Positions 49,759 through 57,122 of a stretch of DNA of 57,122 nucleotides are shown here, one piece after another. Source of the DNA: Plastoroseomonas hellenica (lineage in GTDB: Bacteria > Pseudomonadota > Alphaproteobacteria > Acetobacterales > Acetobacteraceae); contig NZ_JAAGBB010000040.1 in assembly GCF_018129085.1 (NCBI RefSeq), positions 1-57,122 on the forward strand, in the 5' to 3' direction. Positions within the stretch are counted from its first letter, which is position 1. Each line of letters opens with the position of its first letter. The notes under the pieces are model-generated. The model had not been told where the DNA came from and did no database searches. It saw only the letters and a program-made list of their open reading frames with translations. A program made the translations under genes and the position numbers.

Positions 49759-49776
49759 CTACCTTCTAGTAGGTAG
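49759..49776. promoter_or_regulatory. Palindrome upstream of tetR
   Basis: CTACCT-TCTAGT-AGGTAG, 8 bases upstream of the tetR ATG. It is probably the autoregulatory operator of this TetR. Confidence 0.55.
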
Positions 49777-49863
49777 CCCGTCAATCCCGCAGGCGAACGC
49801 CCGGCTTCGTTCCGGGTCAGCCGGTCCTGCGCGCGATCATGGAGCTTCGCCGTTCGGGGGCTC

Positions 49864-50277
49864 TCATGCGCCGCCATGTCCTGGGCGTGCAACGCCCGCG
49901 GCGGCGATCGTCGCGGCTTCGGCGTCACCTGCACGCCGGGATGCGGCGGCGCGCATCATCGCCAGCACGGAGGTCCGGTCCGCCTCGCCGAGGACGCGCC
50001 AGAGACGCAGCACTTCCTCGGCCTCAGGCTCCAACGCCGTCCCGAACACCTCGCGCAGCCGCGCAACCGCGTTCAGATTCTCCATGGCCTCGCGCGCTTC
50101 GAGGGCTTCGAACCGCGTCGGGAACTCGATCCGCAGCGGCGCGCGCGAGCCGTCGGCACGGATCTCGACGAGCTGGTAGCCCACCAGCGCCGCTTCCCGG
50201 AAGACAGGCGCGATCTTGAAGGCGTCGCGTTTCCTGTGGTGCCGAGGCTCGCCGCCTTCGGCCCGTTCGTCTGTCAT
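49864..50277 (-). CDS. Hypothetical protein
   Basis: A 137-residue protein starting MTDERAEGGEPRHHRKRDAF. The middle (VGYQLVEIRADGSRAPLRIE, then FPTRFEALEAREAMENL) is regular alpha/beta, and the C-terminal part is helical and Ala-rich. It is not recognised. The ATG at 50277 is preferred over an upstream frame that would run through the hairpin at 50348. It lies between the tetR gene and autotransporter 2, all on the minus strand. Confidence 0.5.
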   Translation of the reverse strand: MTDERAEGGEPRHHRKRDAFKIAPVFREAALVGYQLVEIRADGSRAPLRIEFPTRFEALEAREAMENLNAVARLREVFGTALEPEAEEVLRLWRVLGEADRTSVLAMMRAAASRRAGDAEAATIAAAGVARPGHGGA

Positions 50278-50347
50278 GGTGATGGCAATCGCCTGGGAAA
50301 GCGTGAACGCGCACGCGTCGGTGGAGCGAAGGGGGCGCGGATCGGCC

Positions 50348-50366
50348 CGCGCGCCGCAGGCGCGCG
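50348..50366 (-). terminator. Hairpin after autotransporter 2
   Basis: CGCGCGCC-GCA-GGCGCGCG, a perfect 8-base stem 17 bases beyond the autotransporter 2 stop. A similar stem follows autotransporter 3. No T-run is present. Confidence 0.5.
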
Positions 50367-50382
50367 AGCCTGGCCGCATCGG

Positions 50383-53300
50383 CTACCAGTTGAAGCGGAT
50401 GCCGATGCTGCCTTGCGTCGCGGTCTGGCGGCTGTCGCCGCCGAGCGACCAGCGGTAGTCGGCATGCGCGTAGAAGCTGGTCGTCTGGTTCACCCGCGCG
50501 GTGACCCCCGCGCCGACCTCCAGCGCCGTCTCCCCGAAGCTGCTCTCGATCGGCGCGCTGCTGCCGAAGCGGATCCGGTCAGAGCCCGAGAAGGCGTGCC
50601 ACAGGTTCACCTTGGCGTAGGGCTGCCACAAGGTGCGCTCGTCGCGGCCGGTGTATTGCAGCCGCGCGCCGAGGCGCCCCGTCACCGCGTCATCCTCGTC
50701 CCAGTCGACGCTCGAGAACTGGTCGCGCGCGCGGTCGACCGAGACGCTCTGCCAGATCACCTGCGCCTGCGGCTCGATCTGCCAGCGCCCGGCCTGGCCG
50801 AAGCGGATCGGGTAGCCCGCTTCCAGCGACGCCGCATAACCCGTGCCGTTGGTGCTGATCCCGGCACCGAAATCCGAGCTCGCCTTCACGTCGAACCAAT
50901 TGGCCTGGAACACCGCATCGACATACCAGCCGCTCGGCCCGAAATGCGTCCAATAGGCGCCAACCGAGGGGCCGCTCATCAGGAGACGCCCGACCCGCTG
51001 CTGCCGGCCGACCGCGAAGCCCGAGACATTGGGCGCGTTGTAGTCGGTATAGGCGACATAGACGCCGGCATGGTCGCGGTGGCCGCCGGCATAGGGGTTG
51101 GTGCGCAGGATGTCGAAGCCGGCCTGCAGCCCGACCAGGTTGCCGGTGGCGCGGGACGCCGCCGGGCCGTCCCAGCGGCTGCGCGCACGCTCCCCGAAGG
51201 CACGGGCCCAGGCGCCGTTGGCGTAGGGGCTGGCGCCGGCGAGGTCGCGGATATTCTCCTGCTCGCCAACCCGCTCATGCAGGCTGCCGATCGAGGCGAG
51301 CGTCGCCAGGCCCATCTGCCGCCCGAGTGCCGCGACCGGCGCATAGAGCGGCACCTCCGGCCGGTACAGCGGAATGCCGGGGGAGCCCGGCAGCGCCGGC
51401 GTGCCCGGCGAGACCGGCGTGTCCGTCAGGAAAGAGCGGAGATACCAGTCGTCGGCGCTGGCATTGCCGCCGCGGAAGAGCTGGTACTCGAAGGCGCCGG
51501 CAGCGGCGCGGGTGTCGAGGCGGAAGGCGCCGGCCGCGGTGGTGCCGCCGCTCGCCACCTGCACGACCTGGATGCCCTCGGTGGTCAGCGCGCCCGGCCC
51601 GCCGATATTGGTGACGCGGAGGCCGGTGCTGCCGGTGGCGGTGCCGCCCTGGATCACCAGCCGATCGGTGGCGGAGCTGTCGCCACCGAGGACGGTGTTG
51701 AGCGCGAGGATGCCGCCCTGCCCCACATAGTTGCCGGCAACCGTCAGCCGCGTGCCCGGCGCGCCGCCGAGCGTGACCAGCCCGGCATTGGCGAGGCCCG
51801 CGATGGTCTGGTCGAAGCCGGCCAGCGCCAGCGTGCCGGCGGATGCGACCGTCACCGCGGAGGCCGGGCTGAAGGTGTTCGTGCCGCCGGCGCGCAGCAC
51901 GCCGGCATTGACGGAGGTCGGGCCGGAATAGGTGTTGGCGCCGGTGAGCACGGTGGTGCCGGTGCCTTCCTGCCGGACGGCGCCCACGCCGGAGATCACG
52001 CCAGGGAAGACCAGCGTGTCGCTGCGGTTGAAGACCAGGCTGTGCAGGCTGTTGTTGACGACATTGCCGAGGATGCTGCCGGACGTGCCGCCATTGCCGA
52101 GCTGCAGCGTGCCCTGGGTGATGGTGGTGCCGCCGGTGTAGGTGTTCTCGCCGGTCAGGATGGTGGTGCCGGTGCCCTCCTGCCGGACGGCGCCGCTGCC
52201 GGAGATGGCGCCCGCGAGGACCAGCGCGTCGCTGCGGTTGAAGGTCAGCGTGCCGTTGTTCAGGACATTGCCGGTGATACTGCCGCTTGTGCCGCCGGCG
52301 CCGAGCTGCACGGTGCCGGCTGATATCGTGGTGCCGCCGGTGTAGCTGTTCGCGCCGGTCAGGATCACGGTGCCGCCGCCGGTGACGATCAGCCCACCGG
52401 GCCCGGCGATGGACCCGGCCACGGTGGCGGTCTGGCCATTGGTGTTGATGGTGCCGCCGGCCGCGGTGATGCCGATCGCGCGGGAGGCAGCGACGGTGAA
52501 GCCGGCATCGAAGCGCAGCGTGCCGCCATTGAAGGTGAGCGGGCCGCTTGCGGCGCCGAGCGCCGCGTCCTGGGCGATCGCCAGCGTCCCCCCGGTCAGG
52601 ATGGTGCCGCCGGCATGGCTGTTCGCGCCGGTCAGGATCAGGGTGCCGGCGCCGGTGACGGTCAGCGCGCCGGCGCCGGTGATGCCCTGGGCGATCGTCG
52701 TGGTGAAGCCGTTGGTGTCGATGGCGCCACCGCCCGCGGCGATGCTGATTGCGCGCGTGGCCGCCAGGTCGAAGCCGGCATCGAAGCGCAGCGCGCCGCC
52801 ATTGAAGGCGAGCGCGCCGGTCGCCGCACCAAGCGCCGCGTCCTGGGCGATGGCGAGCGTGCCGGCATTGATCGTGGTGCCGCCGGTGTAGGTGTTGGCG
52901 CCGGTCAGGATCAGGGTGCCGCTGCCGCTCTGCTGCACCGCGCCGCTGCCGGAGATGAGGCCCGCGTGGGTCAGGGTGTCGCTGCGATTGAAGACGAGCG
53001 TGCCGGCATTGGCGATGGCGCCGGTTAGGTTGCCGCTGGTGCCGCCATTGCCGATCTGCAGCATGCCGTCCTGGAGCTGGAAGGCGCTGGTAACGGTGCT
53101 GTCCCCGGTCAGGATCCAGGTGCCGGCGCCGGTCTTCTGGACGATGTCGAAGCCGCGATACTGCCCGCCGGCGCCGATGGCGCCGTCGAGGATGGCGGTG
53201 CCGGTCCCGGCGAGGCGGAGCGTGTCATTGACCCCGGAGCCCGCGACGACGTTGCCGACGATCACCGATCCCGGCTGCAGTTCCAGCGTGCCGGTGCCTG

Positions 53301-54258
53301 TGCTTGCGAACTGAATGGCGTCGGCCTGACCGGTGCCGGCGCGGATCGTGCCGCTGTTGACCAGGGTGATGTTCGTCGCAATGGAGCTTGCGAAGATCGC
53401 CACGGCGCCGGCCCCGCCTTCGATCCTGCCGGCGTTGGTGATGACGTTGGTGAGCGTGTTGGGGGCGGTCACCCTGATCGCGGCGGCGCCGACCGTGCCG
53501 GTCACGTCCGAACCGCCGAGAATGGTGCCGGTGTTGAGGAGCGTGACCGCTCTGGTCGTCCCGGACAAGAAGACACCCTGGCCGCCGGCCGTCTGGCCGA
53601 TCCCGCCCCGGATCGTCCCGGCGTTGACGAGCGTGCCGGCATTGGCGATCTGCGCGCCAACGCCTCCGCCTCCCGTGCTCGAGGCGCCGCCGGTGATCGT
53701 GCCGTTGTTGACCAGGGTGACGCCGTTGTTGGTTTGAGCGCCGTTGCCGCCGCCGCCGCCGGCGCTGCTGCCGCCGGTGATCGTGCCGTTGTTGACGATG
53801 GTGCCGGTCGCGGTCTGGCTCCCGGAATTCACGAACAGACCAACCCCGCCGCTCCCCCCGGTCCCGGCGCCGCCGACGAGCGTCCCGGCAACCGTCAGGG
53901 TGCCGCTTGGGAAGGTATTGCCGAATGCGATGCTAACGCCCGCGCCAGCCGCATTGTCGAGCCCCGACAGGGTGAAGCCCTGCGTGATGATGGTGATTTC
54001 CCGGGATGGCGGGGTGAGCTGCGACAGGACGGCGAAGCTGCCGGTCAGGGTGATGGTCGAGCTTGCATCGGGGCCGGCATTCGCCGCGCCGATGGCGGCG
54101 CGCAGCGTCGCGTCGCTGTCCGCCGTGTACTCGGCGGCCGCTACCGGCGGCGCGAGCCAGCAGGCGATGGCCAGCGCGGCGCCGGAGGCGCCGGCGAGCA
54201 GCCTTGCCCTGCGAGTGACCCACGGACCCGGAGAACCGGCAACGACACTCGCGTCCAT
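50383..54258 (-). CDS. Autotransporter 2 (PATR-rich passenger)
   Basis: A 1291-residue autotransporter. The signal peptide (LLAGASGAALAIACWLAPPV) ends near AAA at about residue 42. The first part of the passenger (to about 380) has GTIxGG and NNGTI repeats. The second part (about 390-830) carries passenger-associated transport repeats such as LILTGANTYTGGTTINAGTL and TLAIAQDAALGA, repeated five or six times. The junction AGNYVGQGGILALNTVLGGD leads to a barrel (about 1010-1291) ending RFNW. The barrel and junction are almost identical to autotransporter 3. It likely builds a surface adhesin or self-association factor. It starts at 54258. Confidence 0.92.
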   Translation of the reverse strand: MDASVVAGSPGPWVTRRARLLAGASGAALAIACWLAPPVAAAEYTADSDATLRAAIGAANAGPDASSTITLTGSFAVLSQLTPPSREITIITQGFTLSGLDNAAGAGVSIAFGNTFPSGTLTVAGTLVGGAGTGGSGGVGLFVNSGSQTATGTIVNNGTITGGSSAGGGGGNGAQTNNGVTLVNNGTITGGASSTGGGGVGAQIANAGTLVNAGTIRGGIGQTAGGQGVFLSGTTRAVTLLNTGTILGGSDVTGTVGAAAIRVTAPNTLTNVITNAGRIEGGAGAVAIFASSIATNITLVNSGTIRAGTGQADAIQFASTGTGTLELQPGSVIVGNVVAGSGVNDTLRLAGTGTAILDGAIGAGGQYRGFDIVQKTGAGTWILTGDSTVTSAFQLQDGMLQIGNGGTSGNLTGAIANAGTLVFNRSDTLTHAGLISGSGAVQQSGSGTLILTGANTYTGGTTINAGTLAIAQDAALGAATGALAFNGGALRFDAGFDLAATRAISIAAGGGAIDTNGFTTTIAQGITGAGALTVTGAGTLILTGANSHAGGTILTGGTLAIAQDAALGAASGPLTFNGGTLRFDAGFTVAASRAIGITAAGGTINTNGQTATVAGSIAGPGGLIVTGGGTVILTGANSYTGGTTISAGTVQLGAGGTSGSITGNVLNNGTLTFNRSDALVLAGAISGSGAVRQEGTGTTILTGENTYTGGTTITQGTLQLGNGGTSGSILGNVVNNSLHSLVFNRSDTLVFPGVISGVGAVRQEGTGTTVLTGANTYSGPTSVNAGVLRAGGTNTFSPASAVTVASAGTLALAGFDQTIAGLANAGLVTLGGAPGTRLTVAGNYVGQGGILALNTVLGGDSSATDRLVIQGGTATGSTGLRVTNIGGPGALTTEGIQVVQVASGGTTAAGAFRLDTRAAAGAFEYQLFRGGNASADDWYLRSFLTDTPVSPGTPALPGSPGIPLYRPEVPLYAPVAALGRQMGLATLASIGSLHERVGEQENIRDLAGASPYANGAWARAFGERARSRWDGPAASRATGNLVGLQAGFDILRTNPYAGGHRDHAGVYVAYTDYNAPNVSGFAVGRQQRVGRLLMSGPSVGAYWTHFGPSGWYVDAVFQANWFDVKASSDFGAGISTNGTGYAASLEAGYPIRFGQAGRWQIEPQAQVIWQSVSVDRARDQFSSVDWDEDDAVTGRLGARLQYTGRDERTLWQPYAKVNLWHAFSGSDRIRFGSSAPIESSFGETALEVGAGVTARVNQTTSFYAHADYRWSLGGDSRQTATQGSIGIRFNW

Positions 54259-54437
54259 GAGTCTTCCCTGACAAGCTGCGCTTCTCAGTTGCTGGTCTTG
54301 CAGGGATGCAACCGCGCAACAAGCCGGCCAGGCCGATCACACGGCGCAATATTCGGGAAATCGCGACGGTGTTGCGCTGCAGCAACAAGACCACCCAGGG
54401 CGGGCCGCCGCGTGGCGGTCGCGAAACAGCGGGGCCG

Positions 54438-54504
54438 CTACCAGTTGAAGCGGATGCCGATGCTGCCTTGCGTCGCGGTCTGCCGGCTGTCACCGCCGAG
54501 CGAC
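54438..54504 (-). pseudogene. Relic of an autotransporter C-terminus
   Basis: These 67 bases match the last 22 codons and stop of autotransporter 2 (50383-50449) with two mismatches, ending RFNW and a TAG. Homology stops abruptly after the codons for SLGG. The 452-base gap 54259-54710 otherwise holds no gene I can support. Confidence 0.85.
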
Positions 54505-54710
54505 TGCCATCGGAGGTTGTAGCGCGGTTGCCACAGAATCCCCACGAAGGGAGCGCTCAATTGCGTTGATCGTGACGGAGGTTTCGATGTCGCGCTTCAG
54601 CCTTTTCGCGGGCTGCGTTGCCCCGCGGCCATCAGCCGCCGCGTTGGCGCTGCCAGCGCCCCCGAACGCCCCCAGGACTGTCCGTGCGGTCTCCACCCGG
54701 AGGAGCCCCG

Positions 54711-54941
54711 ATGACCAAGAGGATCTACCGAGTCGACGTCGTGCGCGTCGCGGGAAAATCCGCGTTCACGCTGGTCCAAACCGAAGTCAGTGAAGCGGGC
54801 TCGTCCCAGAGCGTCCTGAGTTGCCGGTACCAGACGAGAGATGAAGCCGAATTCGCCAAAGCAGCGCTCGAACAGCTCGACAAGGCGGAGACATTGGCGC
54901 GGCTCGTTCGTGAGGTCGCGAGCGGCACTCAGCAAACCTAG
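54711..54941 (+). CDS. Small hypothetical protein
   Basis: A 76-residue frame (MTKRIYRVDVVRVAGKSAFT) with a beta-rich start and a helical C-terminal half (EAEFAKAALEQLDKAETLAR). GGAGGAG ends five bases before the ATG, strong support for translation. No homologue is recognised. It lies on the plus strand within the autotransporter region. Confidence 0.6.
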   Translation: MTKRIYRVDVVRVAGKSAFTLVQTEVSEAGSSQSVLSCRYQTRDEAEFAKAALEQLDKAETLARLVREVASGTQQT

Positions 54942-55064
54942 CCGCCCGGGGCTGAAGGATGCCCCAGCCACCGCCTTCGGAGCCTGCCCATCCGCTGCGT
55001 GACTTAGGTCGCTCCCTCCGCATCAAGGCCGTGCTACTCGCGCGCCGTTCGCGGAGGTGAAGAC

Positions 55065-55205
55065 GTGCTTGAGGTCGTCCTGATCGGGATCGGTGCCGGT
55101 CTCCTGGCCGTAGGGGTCCGTCACCCGTCGTTCATGGGCTGGCTGAAGTTTGCCACCATCATCGTCGGCTTTCTCTTCGGGATGTGGCGCTTGTTCATGC
55201 GATGA
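55065..55205 (+). CDS. 46-residue membrane protein, GTG start
   Basis: MLEVVLIGIGAGLLAVGVRH then PSFMGWLKFATIIVGFLFGM: two hydrophobic segments and a short basic tail (WRLFMR). GGAGGTGA five bases before the GTG is a near-perfect ribosome binding site and decides the start. The role is unknown. It follows the 76-residue gene by 123 bases. Confidence 0.6.
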   Translation: MLEVVLIGIGAGLLAVGVRHPSFMGWLKFATIIVGFLFGMWRLFMR

Positions 55206-55286
55206 CCTGAGCGACCGGCGCGCCCGAACGGTCGCCAAGCCAAAGCAGGGCGCGCTAGGCGGCGGCCTGTTTGTTCAGCACGGGCC

Positions 55287-55313
55287 GGCTCGCGCGCCGC
55301 AGACGCGCGAGCC
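55287..55313 (-). terminator. Hairpin after autotransporter 3
   Basis: GGCTCGCGCG and CGCGCGAGCC form a perfect 10-base stem with a 7-base loop, 11 bases beyond the autotransporter 3 stop. The flank, including the stem, is similar to that after autotransporter 2. Confidence 0.6.
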
Positions 55314-55323
55314 TTGCCATCGG

Positions 55324-57122
55324 CTACCAGTTGAAGCGGATGCCGATGCTGCCTTGCGTCGCGGTCTGGCGGCTGTCGCCGCCGAGCGACCAGCGGTAAT
55401 CGGCATGCGCGTAGAGGCTGGTGGTCTGGTTGACCCGCGCGGTGACGCCGGCGCCGACCTCCAGCGCCGTCTCCCCGAACCGGTTCTCGATCGGCGCGCT
55501 GCTGCCGAAGCGGATCCGGTCGCTGCCCGAGAAGGCGTGCCACAGGTTCACCTTGGCATAGGGCTGCCACAAGGTGCGTTCGTCGCGCCCGGTGTATTGC
55601 AGCCGCGCGCCGAGGCGCCCCGTCACCGCGTCATCCTCGTCCCAGTCGACGCTCGAGAACTGGTCGCGCGCGCGGTCGACCGAGACCCCCTGCCAGATCA
55701 CCTGCGCCTGCGGCTCCACCTGCCAGCCGCCGCCGAAGCGGATCGGGTAGCCCGCTTCCAGCGACGCCGTGTAGCCCACGCCGTTGGTGTTCATCGTGGT
55801 GCCGAAATCCGAGCTCGCCTTCACGTCGAACCAATTGGCCTGGAACACCGCGTCGACATACCAGCCGCTCGGCCCGAAATGCGTCCAATAGGCGCCGACC
55901 GAAGGGCCGCTCATCAGCAGGCGGCCGACGCGCTGCTGCCGGCCGCTCGCCAAGCCGGAGACATTCGGCGCGTTGTAGTCGGTGTAGGCGACATAGACGC
56001 CGGCATGGTCGCGATGACCGCCGGCATAGGGGTTGGTGCGCAGGATATCGAAGCCCGCCTGCAGCCCGATCAGGTTGCCGACCGCGCTGGCTTCGGCGGT
56101 GCCGTCCCAGCGGTTGCGGGTGCGCTCGCCGAAGGCGCGCGCCCAGGCGCCGTTGGCGTAGGGGCGGGAGCCGGTGAGGTCGCGAATGTTGTCGAGCTCG
56201 CCGACCCGCTCATGCAGGGTGCCGAGCGTCGCCAGGCCCATCTGCCGTCCGAGCGCGGGGATCGGCGCGTAGAGCGGCACTTCCGGCCGGTAGAGGGGCA
56301 CGGGTGCCTCGCCGGGGGCGGCCGGCGCAAAGGAGCGCAGGTACCAATCCTCGGCGGAGCTGCTGCCGCCGCGGAAGAGCTGGTACTCGAAGGCGCCGGC
56401 GGCGACGCGGGTATCGAGGCGGAAGGCGCCGGCCGCCGTGGTGCCGCCATTCGCCGTCTCGACCACGCGGATGCCCTCGGTGGTCAGCGCGCCGGGCCCG
56501 CCGATATTGGCGATGCGGACGCGGGTGTCGCCGGTGGCAGTGCCACCGCTGATCACCAGCCGGTCGGAGGCCGAGTTGTCGCCGCCCAGGAAGGTGTTGA
56601 GCGACAGGATGCCGCCCTGCCCCGCGTAGTTGCCGGCGACGGTCAGCCGCGTCCCCGGCGCGCCGCCGAGCGTGACCAGGCCGGCATTGGTCAGGCCGGC
56701 CACGGTCTGGTCGTAGCCCGCGAGGTCGAGGGTAGCAGCCGCCGCCACAGTGACGGCGGAGGCCGGGCTGAACACGCCGGTGGCGCCGGCGCGCAGGATG
56801 CCGGCATTCACCTGGGTCCCGCCGCTATGGATGTTGGCGCCGGTCAGCACGGTGGTGCCGGTGCCGTCCTGGCGGACGCCACCGGTGCCGGAGACGACGC
56901 CCGCGAAGGTCACGGTGTCGCTGCGGTTGAAGGCGAGCGTGCCGGCATTGGCGACGTTGCCGAGGATGCTGCCTGACGTGCCGCCATTGCCGAGCTGCAA
57001 GGTGCCGGCGGTGATCGTCGTGCCGCCGGTGTAGGTGTTGGCGCCGGTCAGCACGGTGGTGCCGGTGCCTTCCTGGCGCAGCGTGCCGCTGCCGGAGACC
57101 ACGCCCGCGAAGATCGCGGCGT
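55324..57122 (-). CDS. Autotransporter 3, C-terminal part (cut by window edge)
   Basis: About 600 residues of an autotransporter whose start lies beyond the window. It begins in PATR-type passenger repeats (TTVLTGANTYTGGTTITAGT, TLQLGNGGTSGSILGNVANA). The junction AGNYAGQGGILSLNTFLGGD follows, and then a barrel of about 280 residues ending RFNW. Barrel and junction match autotransporter 2 at nearly every position, with a shorter linker before the barrel (PAAPGEAPVPLYRPEVPLYA). The passenger cannot be compared fully. Confidence 0.9.
   Translation of the reverse strand, partial: AAIFAGVVSGSGTLRQEGTGTTVLTGANTYTGGTTITAGTLQLGNGGTSGSILGNVANAGTLAFNRSDTVTFAGVVSGTGGVRQDGTGTTVLTGANIHSGGTQVNAGILRAGATGVFSPASAVTVAAAATLDLAGYDQTVAGLTNAGLVTLGGAPGTRLTVAGNYAGQGGILSLNTFLGGDNSASDRLVISGGTATGDTRVRIANIGGPGALTTEGIRVVETANGGTTAAGAFRLDTRVAAGAFEYQLFRGGSSSAEDWYLRSFAPAAPGEAPVPLYRPEVPLYAPIPALGRQMGLATLGTLHERVGELDNIRDLTGSRPYANGAWARAFGERTRNRWDGTAEASAVGNLIGLQAGFDILRTNPYAGGHRDHAGVYVAYTDYNAPNVSGLASGRQQRVGRLLMSGPSVGAYWTHFGPSGWYVDAVFQANWFDVKASSDFGTTMNTNGVGYTASLEAGYPIRFGGGWQVEPQAQVIWQGVSVDRARDQFSSVDWDEDDAVTGRLGARLQYTGRDERTLWQPYAKVNLWHAFSGSDRIRFGSSAPIENRFGETALEVGAGVTARVNQTTSLYAHADYRWSLGGDSRQTATQGSIGIRFNW

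Noticed and set aside
51900-53100. Regular repeats that could look like a CRISPR array
   Set aside because: They are coding repeats (LTGANTYTGGTT type) of the autotransporter passenger, of uneven spacing and without unique spacers or cas genes.
54587-54793. A short plus-strand frame starting MSRFSLFAGCVAPRPSAAAL after GGAGG
   Set aside because: It overlaps the better supported 76-residue gene in another frame and turns into Arg/Pro-rich sequence.

Overview
The window is a GC-rich stretch of bacterial chromosome, densely coded on both strands, with GTGA and ATGA overlaps between co-transcribed genes. Gene content (Bug-type solute receptors, a hydantoinase pair, ArsR-ArsC fusion with ArsJ, PlsY, MlaA, large autotransporters, a TonB receptor, many LysR/TetR/MocR regulators) points to a Gram-negative alphaproteobacterium, most like Acetobacteraceae/Rhodospirillales such as Roseomonas. 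The taxonomic call is inference. I saw no rRNA, tRNA, CRISPR array, insertion sequence or phage gene.

Layout. 1-4.3 kb: the end of an MFS transporter, a PAT-like acetyltransferase, and an arsenic operon (ArsR-ArsC fusion, GAPDH, ArsJ) in overlapping reading frames. 4.4-10.3 kb: a kinase-like protein, then a TonB receptor with a YfiR-like periplasmic protein, divergent from a GGDEF-EAL protein, which looks like an outer-membrane-to-c-di-GMP signalling unit. 10.6-17.9 kb: an XRE-cupin regulator divergent from hyuA-hyuB-substrate-binding protein-FAD oxidoreductase. 17.9-22.6 kb: an operon of dialkylglycine-decarboxylase-like aminotransferase, GH88 hydrolase and DapA-family lyase, divergent from a LysR regulator, followed by the relic of a second FAD oxidoreductase. 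22.7-25.7 kb: hflX, a membrane protein and a THUMP methyltransferase, coupled by GTGA overlaps. 25.8-41.6 kb: mixed metabolism and housekeeping (flavin reductase, Bug receptors, MFS, GYD, GNAT, PlsY, PrpD, sirtuin, GST, GFA, AzlCD, PhzF/MocR, SDR, exonuclease III), including an anomalous lower-GC gene with a eukaryote-like F-box motif.

41.6-57.1 kb: an autotransporter-rich region. Three large autotransporters on the minus strand share almost the same C-terminal junction and beta-barrel but carry different passengers. Two short barrel relics lie between or beside them. The interval also holds MlaA with a divergent TetR, two single-domain response regulators, small membrane proteins, and a TetR/membrane-protein pair with matched operator-like repeats.

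The most notable items are the F-box protein (30175-30888), the autotransporter family with barrel relics, gene relics of an FAD oxidoreductase and of hflX, a structured intergenic repeat of about 57 bp found at three sites (twice supplying the TAG stop of the adjacent gene), and a 27-codon frame with a strong ribosome binding site coupled to xthA. Identifications rest on reading motifs by eye; no database search was run.
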